From: Oceanobacillus kimchii X50
Lineage (GTDB): Bacteria > Bacillota > Bacilli > Bacillales > Amphibacillaceae
Assembly (NCBI RefSeq): GCF_000340475.1
Contig: NZ_CM001792.1
Coordinates: forward strand, 2,484,921 to 2,548,920
Length of the DNA stretch: 64,000 nt
Reading direction: 5' to 3'
Position numbers and translations under genes: made by a program. The notes under the pieces were generated by a model, which saw only the letters and a list, made by a program, of their open reading frames with translations, did no database searches and was not told the origin of the DNA. Numbering within the stretch: the stretch's first letter is position 1; every line of letters begins with the position of its first letter. Shown in pieces: positions 22,696 through 30,358 of this stretch.

Positions 22696-22704
22696 TGGTA
22701 TAAT
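22696..22704 (+). promoter_or_regulatory. Extended -10 promoter on the plus strand inside the early operon
   Basis: TGGTATAAT is a perfect TGnTATAAT element. The hexamer 17 bases upstream (TTCCAA) is a weak -35. The predicted start, near 22711, lies 18 bases before a plus-oriented terminator. All neighbouring genes are on the other strand. Confidence 0.5.
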
Positions 22705-22710
22705 CCACAT

Positions 22711-22757
22711 TAATAATTTAGTTTTCTGACTCACTGACTGCCATCAGTGGGTTTTTT
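22711..22757 (+). ncRNA. Candidate tiny antisense RNA, about 47 nt
   Basis: It is bounded by the extended -10 at 22696-22704 and the intrinsic terminator at 22729-22757. It contains no reading frame. It is complementary to the minus-strand transcript immediately after the stop of the 20-codon membrane peptide gene (22757-22819) and before the gene at 22520. The convergent arrangement is like the antisense RNAs of type I toxin-antitoxin loci. Confidence 0.45.
22729..22757 (+). terminator. Plus-strand intrinsic terminator of the candidate antisense RNA
   Basis: ACTCACTGA-CTGCCA-TCAGTGGGT forms a 9-bp stem with one G-U pair, followed by six T on the plus strand. In the minus direction the hairpin is preceded by A and not followed by T, so it works only for plus-strand transcripts. 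Confidence 0.7.
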
Positions 22758-22819
22758 CATGCAATTACTAGATAGATTAATAGAGTTATTACGAGTGAAC
22801 CGATTAAAGCATCTTTCAA
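22757..22819 (-). CDS. 20-aa single-pass membrane peptide (possible type I toxin)
   Basis: TTG at 22819, with a very strong AAAGGAGGTGA site 7 bases upstream, encodes MKDALIGSLVITLLIYLVIA and stops at TGA. Nearly the whole peptide is one membrane helix. Small hydrophobic peptides with convergent antisense RNAs are the type I toxins of Bacillus prophages (TxpA, BsrG and YonT classes), although those are longer. It may otherwise be a regulatory or holin-like micropeptide. Confidence 0.55.
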   Translation of the reverse strand: MKDALIGSLVITLLIYLVIA

Positions 22820-22835
22820 TATCTCTCACCTCCTT

Positions 22836-22931
22836 TCAAGTAGTAAAGATTGAACAAATATAGAAACCTACTAGAGATGCTACAAACAAACCAACATAAT
22901 AATTGCCACTTTCACCTATGCGCTTAAACAT
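22836..22931 (-). CDS. 31-aa membrane peptide
   Basis: ATG at 22931, overlapping the stop of the 80-aa gene (ATGTTTAA), encodes MFKRIGESGNYYVGLFVASL and ends FYICSIFTT. It has one hydrophobic segment after a short charged start. The ribosome site (GGAAG) is only moderate. It is directly followed by the 20-aa membrane peptide gene. Confidence 0.45.
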   Translation of the reverse strand: MFKRIGESGNYYVGLFVASLVGFYICSIFTT

Positions 22932-23166
22932 AAGTTTTACTTCCAACATAAGTCCAAGCCTGTTCATCAACTTCACGATCTATTTTCTTTCTGTTTAGTG
23001 ACATTAATGTTTCAAGTGAGTGATTCATTTCAGCAAGTACATCATTCTTTGTACTGAACTCTGCATTTTCAGCCATGTTCACTGCTTTCATTGTGGAGTT
23101 AAATAGATTTTCCACGGTGTCCAATACTGTTGCGTAATCTTCGATTAGATAGTGTTCCTTTAGCAT
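22924..23166 (-). CDS. Hypothetical early phage protein, 80 aa
   Basis: ATG at 23166 after AGGGAGGTC encodes a helical protein: MLKEHYLIEDYATVLDTVEN, LFNSTMKAVNMAENAEFSTK and MNHSLETLMSLNRKKIDREV. It is the first non-regulatory gene downstream of the Cro-like regulators. Not recognised. Confidence 0.6.
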   Translation of the reverse strand: MLKEHYLIEDYATVLDTVENLFNSTMKAVNMAENAEFSTKNDVLAEMNHSLETLMSLNRKKIDREVDEQAWTYVGSKTYV

Positions 23167-23256
23167 GTCTTGACCTCCCTACTAGTTAATACGAATTGAT
23201 AAGTTGTTTTCGCACATCTAACATATAATACCCATGAGATTTCCAATTCGCGCACT

Positions 23257-23478
23257 TTAGCTAGCATCATCTTCTGACCAGAACAAATCATCTAAAGTAC
23301 AACCGAATAATTTACATAGTCTCTTAGCTTCTGAGATTGTAAATTCACCTCTACCACTTTCTTTTCTGTAATAAGTTTGTTTGTCTATGCCGAGAAACTT
23401 AGCTGTTTTTTCTTGGTTCATTCGTTTTTCTCTTCTTAAGATGAATAATTTATGATGAATTTTGAACACCCCCTTCAA
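23257..23478 (-). CDS. Cro-like XRE-family regulator, about 70 aa
   Basis: A compact helix-turn-helix protein: FILRREKRMNQEKTAKFLGI, then DKQTYYRKESGRGEFTISEA and KLFGCTLDDLFW. The start is uncertain: TTG at 23478 has no site, GTG at 23469 is too close to AAGGGGG, and an ATT at 23460 is best spaced. It lies downstream of a 17-bp operator and is probably one of the early switch proteins. Confidence 0.75.
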   Translation of the reverse strand: MKGVFKIHHKLFILRREKRMNQEKTAKFLGIDKQTYYRKESGRGEFTISEAKRLCKLFGCTLDDLFWSEDDAS

Positions 23479-23480
23479 AA

Positions 23481-23497
23481 GTTCATGATTCTTGAAC
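23481..23497. promoter_or_regulatory. 17-bp operator GTTCA-N7-TGAAC between the two Cro-like genes
   Basis: The sequence is GTTCATGATTCTTGAAC. It matches the operator at 23781-23797 in half-sites and spacing (GTTCAtxATxCxTGAAC). It lies directly upstream of the 23257 regulator. Confidence 0.65.
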
Positions 23498-23760
23498 TAT
23501 GTTCGCAAAAAAATTTCATCATATTCCTTATTGAACAATTCGCTAATCCAAAACGTTTCTTGAAGCTTAAAAGCAGATCTCCCTTGTTCCTTTCTGATGT
23601 ACGTCTTAGTAGAAATACTTAAATATTTTGCCATATCTTCATAACTTAAATTATGAAGTTCGCGCAATGTTACTAACTTTTTTTGAATGTTATTCTCACA
23701 AACGTTTTTGTTATTTCCACTAAGAAAGATAGAATTAGCATCTTTTGTCTTGATTTCCAA
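23497..23760 (-). CDS. XRE-family regulator, first gene of the early operon, 87 aa
   Basis: A helix-turn-helix protein: VTLRELHNLSYEDMAKYLSI, then STKTYIRKEQGRSAFKLQET and LFNKEYDEIFLRT. I chose TTG at 23760 (following GGGAGG) because the upstream ATG at 23793 lies inside the promoter -10/operator region and cannot be on the transcript. It sits opposite the CI-like repressor, the Cro position. Confidence 0.75.
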   Translation of the reverse strand: MEIKTKDANSIFLSGNNKNVCENNIQKKLVTLRELHNLSYEDMAKYLSISTKTYIRKEQGRSAFKLQETFWISELFNKEYDEIFLRT

Positions 23761-23780
23761 TACCTCCCTCCCTTGGATAG

Positions 23781-23814
23781 GTTCATAATACATGAACTTA
23801 TATGCTTAAGTCAA
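23781..23814 (-). promoter_or_regulatory. Early (PR-like) promoter with overlapping operator
   Basis: On the minus strand TTGACT (23809-23814), an 18-base spacer and TATTAT (23785-23790). The operator GTTCATGTATTATGAAC (23781-23797) covers the -10 exactly, so a bound repressor would block transcription of the early operon. Confidence 0.75.
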
Positions 23815-23832
23815 TACAAATATTCAAATATC

Positions 23833-23869
23833 TTGAAAAAATATGTTTAAATATCATAAAATATGATAT
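23833..23869 (+). promoter_or_regulatory. Repressor promoter with an inverted repeat
   Basis: TTGAAA (23833-23838), an 18-base spacer and TAAAAT (23857-23862) lead to the CI-like gene. The inverted repeat ATATCAT-AAAAT-ATGATAT (23851-23869) covers the -10, a possible autoregulation site different from the GTTCA-type operators. Confidence 0.6.
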
Positions 23870-23906
23870 TATATAGATAAAATTAATATTCGATGGAGGA
23901 TTTAAG

Positions 23907-24293
23907 ATGAACGAGAAAGCGTTAAAGGAATTTGTAGGAGAAAGAATTAAGAATAGAAGAAAGTTGAAAAAAATGACACAAAAAGAATTAGGGGACAAAA
24001 TCGGCGTCAGAAATAATACTGTTTCTCAATATGAAAAAGGAATTTCTTCACCAGATCACAATAAATTATTTGATATAGCACAAGCATTGGATTGTAATGT
24101 GGATGAGTTCTTTCCAGAAAAACAACATAACGAGCTAGAGAGAGCATTAAAACTTGCAGAAAGATTAGAAGTAAAAGACGTTGAATTTTTGAACACATTG
24201 ATTGAAAAGACCCTCTCACTAAGTGAAAGCGAAAGGGAAAAGTTTTTTGAAAGCATTAAGTTTACAGTTGAATACTACGATAAAATGAAATAA
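23907..24293 (+). CDS. CI-like phage repressor, XRE family, 128 aa
   Basis: The N-terminal HTH is classical: ERIKNRRKLKKMTQKELGDK, then IGVRNNTVSQYEKGISSPDH. Residues 70-128 are helical (LERALKLAERLEVKDVEFLN) and probably dimerise. There is no LexA-like peptidase domain, so induction must occur by another route than self-cleavage. GGAGG precedes the ATG. It faces the early operon and maintains lysogeny by inference. Confidence 0.82.
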   Translation: MNEKALKEFVGERIKNRRKLKKMTQKELGDKIGVRNNTVSQYEKGISSPDHNKLFDIAQALDCNVDEFFPEKQHNELERALKLAERLEVKDVEFLNTLIEKTLSLSESEREKFFESIKFTVEYYDKMK

Positions 24294-24306
24294 TTATTTA
24301 AATAAT

Positions 24307-24378
24307 TCAGTCTTTACGAGTTATGACTTCTACATATTCAATTAATAGTTGAAACTCATCTTCAGTCAATTCTACCAT
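24307..24378 (-). CDS. Possible 23-aa peptide
   Basis: ATG at 24378 encodes MVELTEDEFQLLIEYVEVIT plus RKD. AAGGGG is present upstream but very close to the ATG. It is acidic and amphipathic, and antisense to the space between two plus-strand regulators. The evidence is weak. Confidence 0.3.
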   Translation of the reverse strand: MVELTEDEFQLLIEYVEVITRKD

Positions 24379-24419
24379 CGCCCCTTATGTATGAAAATTT
24401 GAGTAAATGAGGTGTCTGT

Positions 24420-24644
24420 TTGGCTTTTAAAGTCGGAAGATGCCTACTTCAACATCAACTTGATGTTCGTAATATGACTCAAAAAGAATTGGCTTATAAA
24501 TTAAATATCACGCCTCAGCAAATTAGTAAGTATGTTAGAAATAAGCAAAAAATGTCGATTGAGGTTGCTGGTAACATTGCCATGATATTAGGTTGTAATA
24601 TTGAACATCTATATGAGTGGATTGAAGTAGGTAAACAAGAGTAG
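24420..24644 (+). CDS. Second XRE-family regulator on the lysogeny side, 74 aa
   Basis: TTG at 24420, with GAGGTG upstream, encodes MAFKVGRCLLQHQLDVRNMT and an HTH (KELAYKLNITPQQISKYVRN) ending LYEWIEVGKQE. It is a small single-domain regulator between repressor and integrase. It could control integrase or excision, or modulate the repressor. Confidence 0.75.
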   Translation: MAFKVGRCLLQHQLDVRNMTQKELAYKLNITPQQISKYVRNKQKMSIEVAGNIAMILGCNIEHLYEWIEVGKQE

Positions 24645-24831
24645 ATTGTATCTACTCACCGGCTTAAATCAGCTGAACAGCTTATAAATAAGGACTATTT
24701 ACTTACTAATATTATCTAATATTTACCAATGTTTGTACAATGGTAAAAAGTACCAATGTTGTTTCGTTAATGTTATTATATCATTATACGAACATATGTT
24801 CTAGTATTATTTTTGAAAGGAGAACAAAATC
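24645..24831 (+). promoter_or_regulatory. Integrase upstream region with repeats
   Basis: This 187-base stretch is non-coding. It holds a direct repeat, TACCAATGTT (near 24722 and 24751), and the first copy forms an imperfect inverted repeat with CAATGGT. The stretch ends in the LexA-type box. The repeats may bind the small regulator or the recombinase. Confidence 0.4.
24789..24802 (+). promoter_or_regulatory. LexA (SOS) box upstream of the integrase
   Basis: CGAACATATGTTCT matches the Bacillus LexA consensus CGAACRNRYGTTYC at 13 of 14 positions and is a near-perfect palindrome. It lies 30 bases before the integrase ATG, between an A/T-rich -10-like region and the ribosome site. Confidence 0.65.
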
Positions 24832-25923
24832 ATGGCAGTTTACAAAGATAAACAAAGCGGAAAATATTATTTTTACTTAAAAATATACCAAAAAAACGGT
24901 AAAGTTCGACAGGTTAAAAGAAGGGGTTTTGATTCTTCAAGGGAAGCAAAAAAAGCTGAAGCTATATTTTTAGCTGATTTAGAATTTGAAGAAGAGAATG
25001 AAGAAAATCCAACATTTGAATTTGTAGCTGAAGAGTATATGGCTTGGTATAAAAAAAGAAGAAAAGAATCTTCTTACAGTAAGATCAGTGGGATAATAAA
25101 TAATAATCTAGTTCCTCTTTTCGGAAATAAGAAACTTAAACAAATAAGAGTTCGAGACATAACACGATTCCAAGATAAACTTATTGATCAGTATGCTCCC
25201 TCGCATGTAAAAAAGATTCATACAGTTATGTCTGCTATTTTTAATTTTGCTATTAAACAGGAATACACAAAAGAAAACCCCGCTAAGATTGCAGGTAATG
25301 TTGATTTAGAAGAAGAAAAGCATATTAATTTTTGGACGTTAGATGAGTTCAAAGAGTTTATACAGCATGTAGATGATTTTCTATATTACGTATTATTTAT
25401 GACCTTGTATTATAGTGGAATGCGTAAAGGGGAACTACTAGCCCTCACGTGGGCAGATATAGACTTTGAGAACAATACGATCAGCATAAATAAAACGTCT
25501 TACAATCGAAATATAACTACACCTAAAACAAAACAATCTGTTAGAACTATATTGATGCCTAAGCATGTTATGAGATTATTGTCTCAATTAAAAGCCCAAA
25601 ACAACCCTAAAATATCTTATGTAGTGTTCGGAGAATTTCACGATCATGTATCAACTACAAACTTAGATAGACGGTTCGCTAAGTACGTTGCAGCTTCAGA
25701 AGTTAAAAAGATACGATTGCATGACTTTAGACACTCACACGCAACTTATTTAATTAATAGAGGGTATATACCAGCTTTAATCGCTAAGCGATTAGGTCAC
25801 AGTGTTGCAACCACGTTGAATATTTATAGTCATTTATATCCTTCTACAGAACAAGAAGCCATCAACCAGATGGAAGATGACTTCAAGCAAGCAAAAATAT
25901 TAGAATTTAAACGTGAATCGTAA
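24832..25923 (+). CDS. int: Tyrosine-family phage integrase, 363 aa
   Basis: It catalyses integration and excision at ssrA. An N-terminal arm-binding domain (YFYLKIYQKNGKVRQVKRRG) and a core-binding SAM-like domain (residues 60-150) precede the catalytic domain with R198 (YYSGMRKGE), a likely Lys at 235, H297-x-x-R300 (HDFRHSHATYL), H323 (RLGHS) and the nucleophile Y332 (LNIYSHLYP). All catalytic residues are present. The GAAAGGAG site precedes the ATG. Its stop lies 63 bases from the ssrA 3' end. Confidence 0.93.
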   Translation: MAVYKDKQSGKYYFYLKIYQKNGKVRQVKRRGFDSSREAKKAEAIFLADLEFEEENEENPTFEFVAEEYMAWYKKRRKESSYSKISGIINNNLVPLFGNKKLKQIRVRDITRFQDKLIDQYAPSHVKKIHTVMSAIFNFAIKQEYTKENPAKIAGNVDLEEEKHINFWTLDEFKEFIQHVDDFLYYVLFMTLYYSGMRKGELLALTWADIDFENNTISINKTSYNRNITTPKTKQSVRTILMPKHVMRLLSQLKAQNNPKISYVVFGEFHDHVSTTNLDRRFAKYVAASEVKKIRLHDFRHSHATYLINRGYIPALIAKRLGHSVATTLNIYSHLYPSTEQEAINQMEDDFKQAKILEFKRES

Positions 25924-25986
25924 AATGTATTCCATTTTGTATACCACCATTTTACAAACCCTGTTAAATCAACGAAAGTTATGTAT
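25924..25986. other. Prophage end between integrase and ssrA
   Basis: Non-coding. It holds ATTCCATTTTG-TATACCACC-ATTTTACAAACCC with short repeats of CATTTT/CCATTTT. Arm-type integrase sites would be expected here, but I cannot define them. Confidence 0.35.
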
Positions 25987-26020
25987 TGGTGGAGACGGAG
26001 GGAGTCGAACCCTCGTCCAA
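25987..26020. other. Probable right attachment site within the ssrA 3' end
   Basis: The acceptor and T-arm part of tmRNA begins here at the prophage border. Phages of this integrase type recombine inside the tRNA-like 3' end and restore it. A matching copy of this stretch should lie at the left prophage end, outside the window. Confidence 0.6.
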
Positions 26021-26223
26021 GGATATCGCCACTCAGGCTTCTACACGCGTAGTTGGTATATTATCATTCGCTCTCATGTCGGCCTACCAACAGGCTTTCA
26101 TGGAGCTAGCCTGATTAGTTTCATCTACAAATCCCCAGGCGGAGGATCGTAGCATAGCCCGCTTAATTTGAGACCCTTCAATCTGCCACACGGGCAATGC
26201 CAGGAAGGATCGTTTTAGGCTAC

Positions 26224-26262
26224 TTACGCAGCTGCTAAAACAGGTTGATTGTTTTCTTTGCC
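26224..26262 (-). CDS. tmRNA-encoded proteolysis tag
   Basis: The resume frame reads GKENNQPVLAAA then TAA. With the alanine from the charged tmRNA, the tag is AGKENNQPVLAAA. It ends in the LAAA-type degron recognised by ClpXP. It is shorter than the B. subtilis tag but of the same type. Confidence 0.88.
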   Translation of the reverse strand, partial: GKENNQPVLAAA

Positions 26263-26405
26263 AGTTATATTTAGGCATAACGTTTTACGAGCCGTAACCT
26301 CGACGTGCAACCTGAGCTCAATCTATCCCTGTCGAATCCGTAACGTCCCCATAAGGAGAGAAACGCTCGGGAATGAGCTCATTTCTGATATTTAATTATA
26401 TACTT

Positions 26406-26433
26406 ATTATAACAAACCCAGGCTAAAAATCAA
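26406..26433 (-). promoter_or_regulatory. ssrA promoter
   Basis: On the minus strand TTGATT (26428-26433), a 16-base spacer ending in an extended TGT, then TATAAT (26406-26411). The start would give a leader of about 50 bases to be removed by RNase P before the mature 5' end at 26350. Confidence 0.65.
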
Positions 26434-26456
26434 GTACTGGCAACATTTAGCAAAGA

Positions 26457-26924
26457 TTAACGCATATGATCTTTAATGGCACGATCCACATCTCGTTTCA
26501 TTTGCTTCTGTTTTAGATCTTCTCGCTTATCATATTTCTTTTTCCCTTTTCCAAGACCAATTAAAACTTTAGCAAATCCATTTTTTAAATAAATTTTTAA
26601 TGGCACTAATGCATATCCCTGTTGTTGTGTTAAACCAATTAATTTATCAATTTCCTTTCGATGCAATAATAATTTACGAGATCGGGTTGGATCATGATTA
26701 TAACGGTTTCCTTGCTCATATTCTGCTATATGCAAATTAATTAATTGTACTTCACCTTTTCTATCTATTCGCGCATGTGAATCTTTAATGTTTACTCTAC
26801 CATTACGAATTGATTTGATTTCAGTTCCATGAAGAACGATACCAGCTTCGTACGTATCCTCTATGAAATAATCATGTGAAGCTTTTTTATTTTGTGCAAT
26901 TACTTTTCCATTTCCTTTTGGCAT
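26457..26924 (-). CDS. smpB: SsrA-binding protein SmpB, 155 aa
   Basis: The tmRNA partner that brings it to stalled ribosomes. Typical segments: [60 protein letters not shown] and the basic C-terminal helix ([20 protein letters not shown]). The ATG at 26924 follows AGGAGGAAC; the longer upstream frame lacks homology. It lies directly upstream of ssrA on the same strand, as in Bacillus. Confidence 0.95.
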   Translation of the reverse strand: MPKGNGKVIAQNKKASHDYFIEDTYEAGIVLHGTEIKSIRNGRVNIKDSHARIDRKGEVQLINLHIAEYEQGNRYNHDPTRSRKLLLHRKEIDKLIGLTQQQGYALVPLKIYLKNGFAKVLIGLGKGKKKYDKREDLKQKQMKRDVDRAIKDHMR

Positions 26925-27084
26925 AACCGTTCCTCCTACTAATGTGTGTTCAAAATGAAGATGAAAAGGACGAGTAAATTGACACATATCGTGAAATTGT
27001 AGATAATTCTCCTTTGTATCGAATTATCACTCCATTCATTCGTCTTTTGAACAACGATAGATCTTTATTCTACCAAATAAATAA

Positions 27085-27112
27085 GTGTATTCCAACTGGA
27101 ACACACCCTTAT
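27085..27112 (-). terminator. Terminator after the zinc transporter gene
   Basis: An 11-bp stem with three G-U pairs (GGGTGTGTTCC-AGTT-GGAATACACTT) overlaps the transporter stop codon. Only A/T-mixed sequence (ATTTATTT) follows, so the strength is moderate. Confidence 0.5.
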
Positions 27113-27915
27113 GCTAAGAATAATAAACTGACTGCCATAAGTGCCATACCTGAAATTACACCATACATCGACATATGAGCTTCATCATATTTTCGAGCTG
27201 CCGGTAATAATTCATCTAACGATATAAACACCATTATACCAGCAACCATCGCGAAAATAATTCCAAACATCAAATCATTTAAGAATGGCATTAAGATAAG
27301 GATAGCAACAATTGCACCTAAAGGTTCAGCTAGGCCAGATAAGAATGAATATTTAAAAGCTTTTTTCCGATCACCGGTAGCATAGTATATTGGAACAGAA
27401 ACAGCAATTCCTTCTGGGATATTATGAATCGCTACTGCAATTGCAATCGCTAAACCAATAGAAGGGTCATGTAATGTCGATACGAAAGTTGCAATTCCTT
27501 CTGGAAAATTATGAATGGCGAGTGCTAACGCTGTAAAAAGTCCCATTTTCATTAAATCTGGATCTCGTAAAGGTTGTTGCGGCTTCTCCATATCTTCTAC
27601 TTTTTTCACTTCATGGGGATTTGTATATTTAGGAATAAATCGATCGATAAATCCAATTAATAACATTCCACCGAAAAAGGCTATGACAGTAAGCCAATAT
27701 CCTTCCGTGTCGCCAAGATACGCAGTTAGTGAATCTTTCGCTTTAAAGAAGATATCAACCATCGATACATATATCATTACTCCTGCAGAAAGCCCTAAAG
27801 CAAATGACAAAAATTTCGTATTGGTGGTCTTAGCCATAAAGGCAATTAAACTCCCAACACCTGTTGCTAATCCCGCAAATAACGTAAGCAAGAATGCTAT
27901 TAACATGCTATCCAT
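27109..27915 (-). CDS. ZIP-family metal transporter (ZupT-like), 268 aa
   Basis: Imports zinc or related divalent metals across the cytoplasmic membrane. About eight membrane helices are visible. The ZIP metal-site motifs are ALAIHNFPEGIATFVS and AIAVAIHNIPEGIAVSVPIY, with the usual H-N-x-P-E-G pairs. I chose ATG at 27915 because GGGGG lies 8 bases upstream. It stands alone between rnr and smpB, an insertion relative to the B. subtilis order. Confidence 0.9.
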   Translation of the reverse strand: MDSMLIAFLLTLFAGLATGVGSLIAFMAKTTNTKFLSFALGLSAGVMIYVSMVDIFFKAKDSLTAYLGDTEGYWLTVIAFFGGMLLIGFIDRFIPKYTNPHEVKKVEDMEKPQQPLRDPDLMKMGLFTALALAIHNFPEGIATFVSTLHDPSIGLAIAIAVAIHNIPEGIAVSVPIYYATGDRKKAFKYSFLSGLAEPLGAIVAILILMPFLNDLMFGIIFAMVAGIMVFISLDELLPAARKYDEAHMSMYGVISGMALMAVSLLFLA

Positions 27916-28060
27916 CCATGATTCCCCCACATAGTTGTTCCACCTGTTTTGAAGATTAATTTTTAATTCATTATATACTGAAAAAAATAATTAGTCATTA
28001 TACAATCTTCTTCACTTATATGTTATAAGCCTATTTTATGTTACTCAAATGAACTTATCC

Positions 28061-28102
28061 AAAAAGCTACATGAACGAATTTTTATCATTCATGTAGCTT
28101 TT
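28061..28102 (-). terminator. Strong terminator after rnr
   Basis: AAAAGCTACATGAA pairs with TTCATGTAGCTTTT across a 12-base loop and is T-flanked on both sides. It can stop rnr transcription on the minus strand and is nearly symmetric. Confidence 0.85.
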
Positions 28103-28104
28103 AT

Positions 28105-30321
28105 TTATCTATTCTTTTTCTTCTTTGGCTTTGTTTTTTTAGAAGATTGAACTACTTTTTTCGGTATTCGCTGTCTCTTTTTCTTTTTTGGACTGGCTTT
28201 ACCAGAAGAAACTAATTCAAAATCAACTGTGTACTCATCTGTATTCACATCCACCACTTTAACATCTACTTCATCACCTACACGATAAACATTCGCAGTA
28301 CGCTCACCAATCAGCGCTTGACTACGTTCATCAAAGTGGTAATAATCATCTGTTAAATAACTGACATGAATAAGACCTTCTACCGTATTTTCTAATTCAA
28401 CAAACATACCAAAATTGGTAACTGAACTAATTAATCCTGTAAACTCTTCACCTATTTTGTCTTTCATATACTCTGCTTTTTTCAATTCATCCGTATCACG
28501 TTCCGCATCAACTGCTCTTCTTTCACGCTCTGAAGTATGTCTAGCAATTTCAGGCATACGAGATTTCCAATGTTTCAACGTTTTACTATCCATATTCTTT
28601 TCAATCAAGTATGTTCGAATTAATCGATGAACGATTAAATCTGGATAACGTCTAATTGGAGATGTGAAATGTGTATAGAAATCAGTTGCTAAGCCAAAAT
28701 GTCCAATGCTTTGAGGATCATATTTAGCTTGCTGCATAGAACGTAACATTAATTTAGAAACAATCATCTCTTCTGGTTCCCCGCGAATAGAATCAATAAC
28801 TTTCTGTAGTTCCTGAGGATGAATATCATCTGCTGTACCTTTAACAGAAATACCCAAACCTGCTAAAAAGTCAAAGAATTTTTCTAATTTCCCTTCATCT
28901 GGTTCTTCATGGATACGATGGATAAATGGTACATCCAACCAGTGAAAGTGCTCAGCAATAGTTTCATTCGCTGCAAGCATAAATTCTTCAATAAGTCGCT
29001 CAGCAACAGAGCGTTCTCTTATCGCTACATCGGTTGGTCTTCCCATATCATCTACTAGAACTTGAGCTTCTTTGAAATCAAAATCAATTGCACCACGGCC
29101 AAATCGTTTTTCTCTTAAGATAGAAGCTAATTTCTCCATTTCCTCAAACATCGGAACAAGTGGTTCATACTTGTTTCGTAGTTCTTCATCTTCATCTACC
29201 AGAATCTTATTCACATCACTATAAGTCATGCGTTCAGTTGAATGAATGACGCTTTGAAAAATTTCATGTTCTACTACCTGGCCTTGATGATTAATTTCCA
29301 TTTCACAACCAAGCGTTAATCGATCAACTTTAGGATTTAACGAACATATTCCATTAGATAGTCGATGAGGTATCATTGGAATAACTCGATCAACTAAATA
29401 AACACTTGTTCCTCTTTCCAAAGCTTCACGGTCAATAGGAGAGTCCTCCTTTACGTAATGACTTACATCAGCAATATATACACCAAGTTTGTAATTACCG
29501 TTATCTAGTTTTTTAACTGTTACTGCGTCATCTAAGTCTTTTGCATCTGCGCCATCAATTGTAACGATTGTTTCATTTCGAAGATCTCTTCTCCCTTTTA
29601 TCTCTTCTGGATGGATTTCTTCTGGTGTCTTTTGTGCCTGTTCTAGCACATCTTCAGGAAAATCAACTTGAATTCCATGTTTATGAATAATCGATAGAAT
29701 ATCAATTCCTGGATCATTTTTATGACCTAGAATATGAATAATTTCACCTTCAGCACTATTGCGGCCTTCGGGATACTTGGAGATGCGAGCTATTACCTTA
29801 TGTCCCTGTACTGCTCCATGTGTATTTGCTTTAGGGATAAAAATATCACTTGGAATACGCTTATCGTCAGCTATAACAAATCCAAACGAACGGTTATCTT
29901 CATACGTACCCACTACTTGAATGACTGCTCTTTCTATAATACGAATGACTTTACCTTCTGGTCTTGCCCCCTCAGAATATGGTTTTTCTAAGCGAACTAA
30001 CACTTTATCGCCATTCATTGCTGATCCCATATCATTTGCATGGATATATACATCTGTTGCATCCTCATCCTCAGGAATTAAGAATGCAAATCCTTTCGCG
30101 TGCATTTGAATGCTTCCTTTTACTAAATTCATCTTATCCGGTAGCCCAAATCTATTTTTCCTTGTTCGAACTAATTCTCCTTCAAGTTCTAATTCATTTA
30201 ACGCCTTGATTAAATCTTTGAATTCATCTGCATTCTCAAGTTGAAATTCTTCCTCTATTTCTTGTACAGACAATGGTTTTGTCCCAGATTCTTTAAAATA
30301 CTTTATAATTTGCTCTTTCAT
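28105..30321 (-). CDS. rnr: Ribonuclease R, 738 aa
   Basis: A processive 3'-5' exoribonuclease acting on structured RNA and on mRNA tagged by trans-translation. Domains: N-terminal winged helix (1-70), cold-shock domains ([20 protein letters not shown]), the RNB catalytic core with [20 protein letters not shown] (the Asp cluster), an S1 domain near 625-710 ([20 protein letters not shown]), and a Lys-rich tail. ATG at 30321 follows GAAGGTG. Location beside smpB-ssrA is conserved. Confidence 0.95.
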   Translation of the reverse strand: MKEQIIKYFKESGTKPLSVQEIEEEFQLENADEFKDLIKALNELELEGELVRTRKNRFGLPDKMNLVKGSIQMHAKGFAFLIPEDEDATDVYIHANDMGSAMNGDKVLVRLEKPYSEGARPEGKVIRIIERAVIQVVGTYEDNRSFGFVIADDKRIPSDIFIPKANTHGAVQGHKVIARISKYPEGRNSAEGEIIHILGHKNDPGIDILSIIHKHGIQVDFPEDVLEQAQKTPEEIHPEEIKGRRDLRNETIVTIDGADAKDLDDAVTVKKLDNGNYKLGVYIADVSHYVKEDSPIDREALERGTSVYLVDRVIPMIPHRLSNGICSLNPKVDRLTLGCEMEINHQGQVVEHEIFQSVIHSTERMTYSDVNKILVDEDEELRNKYEPLVPMFEEMEKLASILREKRFGRGAIDFDFKEAQVLVDDMGRPTDVAIRERSVAERLIEEFMLAANETIAEHFHWLDVPFIHRIHEEPDEGKLEKFFDFLAGLGISVKGTADDIHPQELQKVIDSIRGEPEEMIVSKLMLRSMQQAKYDPQSIGHFGLATDFYTHFTSPIRRYPDLIVHRLIRTYLIEKNMDSKTLKHWKSRMPEIARHTSERERRAVDAERDTDELKKAEYMKDKIGEEFTGLISSVTNFGMFVELENTVEGLIHVSYLTDDYYHFDERSQALIGERTANVYRVGDEVDVKVVDVNTDEYTVDFELVSSGKASPKKKKRQRIPKKVVQSSKKTKPKKKKNR

Positions 30322-30358
30322 TCTTTCACCTTCTTTCATAATATTCTTTTCCTTTTTA

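Larger units (their letters stand above)
25987..26350 (-). ncRNA. ssrA: Transfer-messenger RNA (tmRNA)
   Basis: It rescues stalled ribosomes together with SmpB. The 5' end GGGGACGTTACGGATTCGAC and the 3' end with GTTCGACTCCC and GTCTCCACCA are universal tmRNA features; CCA is encoded. Length is 364 nt, as in Bacillus. The tag reading frame is at 26224-26262. The gene is intact despite prophage integration at its 3' end. Confidence 0.95.

Noticed and set aside
23481..23510. A second LexA box near GAACTATGTTCG
   Set aside because: The spacing between the GAAC and GTTC half-sites is three bases rather than the four needed for the LexA consensus; it is better explained as part of the prophage operator region.
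26084..26278. Frames on either strand across the tmRNA gene
   Set aside because: The sequence is fully explained by ssrA; only the short tag frame is translated.
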